DNA from: Haloferax marinisediminis
GTDB taxonomy: Archaea > Halobacteriota > Halobacteria > Halobacteriales > Haloferacaceae
Direction: 5' to 3'
Length of the DNA stretch: 64,000 bases
Assembly (NCBI RefSeq): GCF_009674585.1
Contig: NZ_WKJP01000001.1
Location: 1,860,001-1,924,000, forward strand
The translations under genes and the position numbers were made by a program. Below the pieces are notes generated by a model. The model had not been told where the DNA came from. It saw nothing but the letters and a program-made list of their open reading frames with translations, and did no database searches. Shown piece by piece: positions 63,643 through 64,000 of this stretch. Numbering within the stretch: the stretch's first letter is position 1; the number at the start of each line of letters is the position of its first letter.

Positions 63643-64000
63643 TCACTCGTCAGAGCGTTTTGTGTCCCCCTCCTGCTCGCTGAACGGGACGGGACAACGG
63701 AGGACGATTTGACAGTCACAACTGGTGAACGACCGGCCGACCGCTCCCTGTGGCCGAACCGTTTCCACAGACGTGTCGACGGACGGGTCAGAGTTGTTGA
63801 TGATGACTTCCTCTCCTGCGAGGTTGGTAATCGTCGTGTTCTCGAGTGAGAGATTCGTCGACCCCAGGACTGCAATACCGACGCTGACGCCCGAGCCGAC
63901 CGTGTTCGAGACGGTAACCACGTCTGAGTCGATGACAGAGATTCCGATAAGCGAGAGCCACGTCACCTCTGCGTCGTCGATTTGGACGGTCTCAGAACCA
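63643..64000 (-). CDS. Surface protein, C-terminal end (partial)
   Basis: The frame is open to the window edge, so only the last 118 or so residues are seen. Repeated short strands rich in Val, Thr, Ser, Asn (VVTVSNTVGSGVSVGIAVLG, NLSLENTTITNLAGEEVIIN) suggest a right-handed beta-helix or surface adhesin-type fold. A cysteine pair occurs in FTSCDCQIVL near the end. Nothing more can be said without the missing part. Confidence 0.6.
   Translation of the reverse strand, partial: GSETVQIDDAEVTWLSLIGISVIDSDVVTVSNTVGSGVSVGIAVLGSTNLSLENTTITNLAGEEVIINNSDPSVDTSVETVRPQGAVGRSFTSCDCQIVLRCPVPFSEQEGDTKRSDE

Noticed and set aside
1-64000. CRISPR array, IS element, rRNA operon or replication origin
   Set aside because: No spaced direct-repeat array, transposase frame, rRNA sequence or Cdc6/ORB cluster was seen.

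Overview
The window is a stretch of haloarchaeal chromosome, most like Haloferax (inference). The DNA is GC-rich with GC-rich third codon positions. The proteins are strongly acidic (Asp/Glu-rich). Many genes have a TATA box centred about 25-28 nt before the start codon, which fits leaderless transcripts. The gene content is euryarchaeal: TFB, aIF2 beta, Nop5/fibrillarin, archaeal MAT, DacZ, Dph2, and a GshA-type gamma-glutamylcysteine ligase. I see no insertion sequence, CRISPR array, rRNA or replication origin.

Layout. 1-3.1 kb: an HTH regulator, a PLP aminotransferase and a SRPBCC-like membrane-anchored protein. 3.1-13.9 kb: a lactate island. It holds a giant FAD/Fe-S/CCG D-lactate (or glycolate) dehydrogenase, an LctP permease, an HTH regulator with five operator-like sites in front of it, an Nramp-superfamily carrier lacking the metal motif, LutC, and a LutB-LutA fusion. 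13.9-19.6 kb: PRC-barrel protein, TrkA-N/DHH protein, tRNA-Lys(CTT), a Tat lipoprotein, small proteins, an MFS carrier and a DapA-family aldolase/lyase. 19.7-27.3 kb: alpha/beta hydrolase, bacterial-type ThrRS, MalQ, GerW, MscS, and an Ogg-type glycosylase. 27.3-33.2 kb: DUF555, UPF0058, aIF2 beta, zinc-finger micro-proteins, TFB, CorA with a tiny membrane partner, lipoprotein. 33.3-43.7 kb: Nop5-FlpA, GshA, HTH, CoaD, a one-cyclin TFB-like protein, tRNA-Leu(TAG) with a duplicated 3' end, DacZ-MscS, PAS kinase, acyltransferase, PurD. 43.8-55.5 kb: DUF255 thioredoxin protein, thioredoxin, cysteine synthase family, ThiI, MAT, CYTH, FKBP, RAD55-like/MinD-like ATPases, YlbF, esterase, zinc finger. 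55.6-64 kb: Dph2, a CARF-like (DUF6293-like) protein, LOG-family protein with a leaderless upstream ORF, a 40-residue protein, MBL hydrolase, an acidic coiled-coil protein, a HisG-like protein and the edge of a surface protein.

How the genes work together. The lactate island has uptake, two oxidation routes and a probable local regulator whose repeated sites lie at both the permease and its own promoter. Two signalling pieces point to c-di-AMP: the synthase DacZ with a MscS-like channel right behind it, and a TrkA-N/DHH protein that could be the matching phosphodiesterase (inference). Several genes (Nramp-like, purD, LOG-family, corA) are preceded by very small ORFs whose stop codons overlap the next start, suggesting coupled translation.

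The least explained items, and the best candidates for something new, are the CARF-like protein at 57-58.6 kb, the HisG-like protein at 62.6-63.5 kb, the operator array at 8.3-8.5 kb, and the micro-ORFs.
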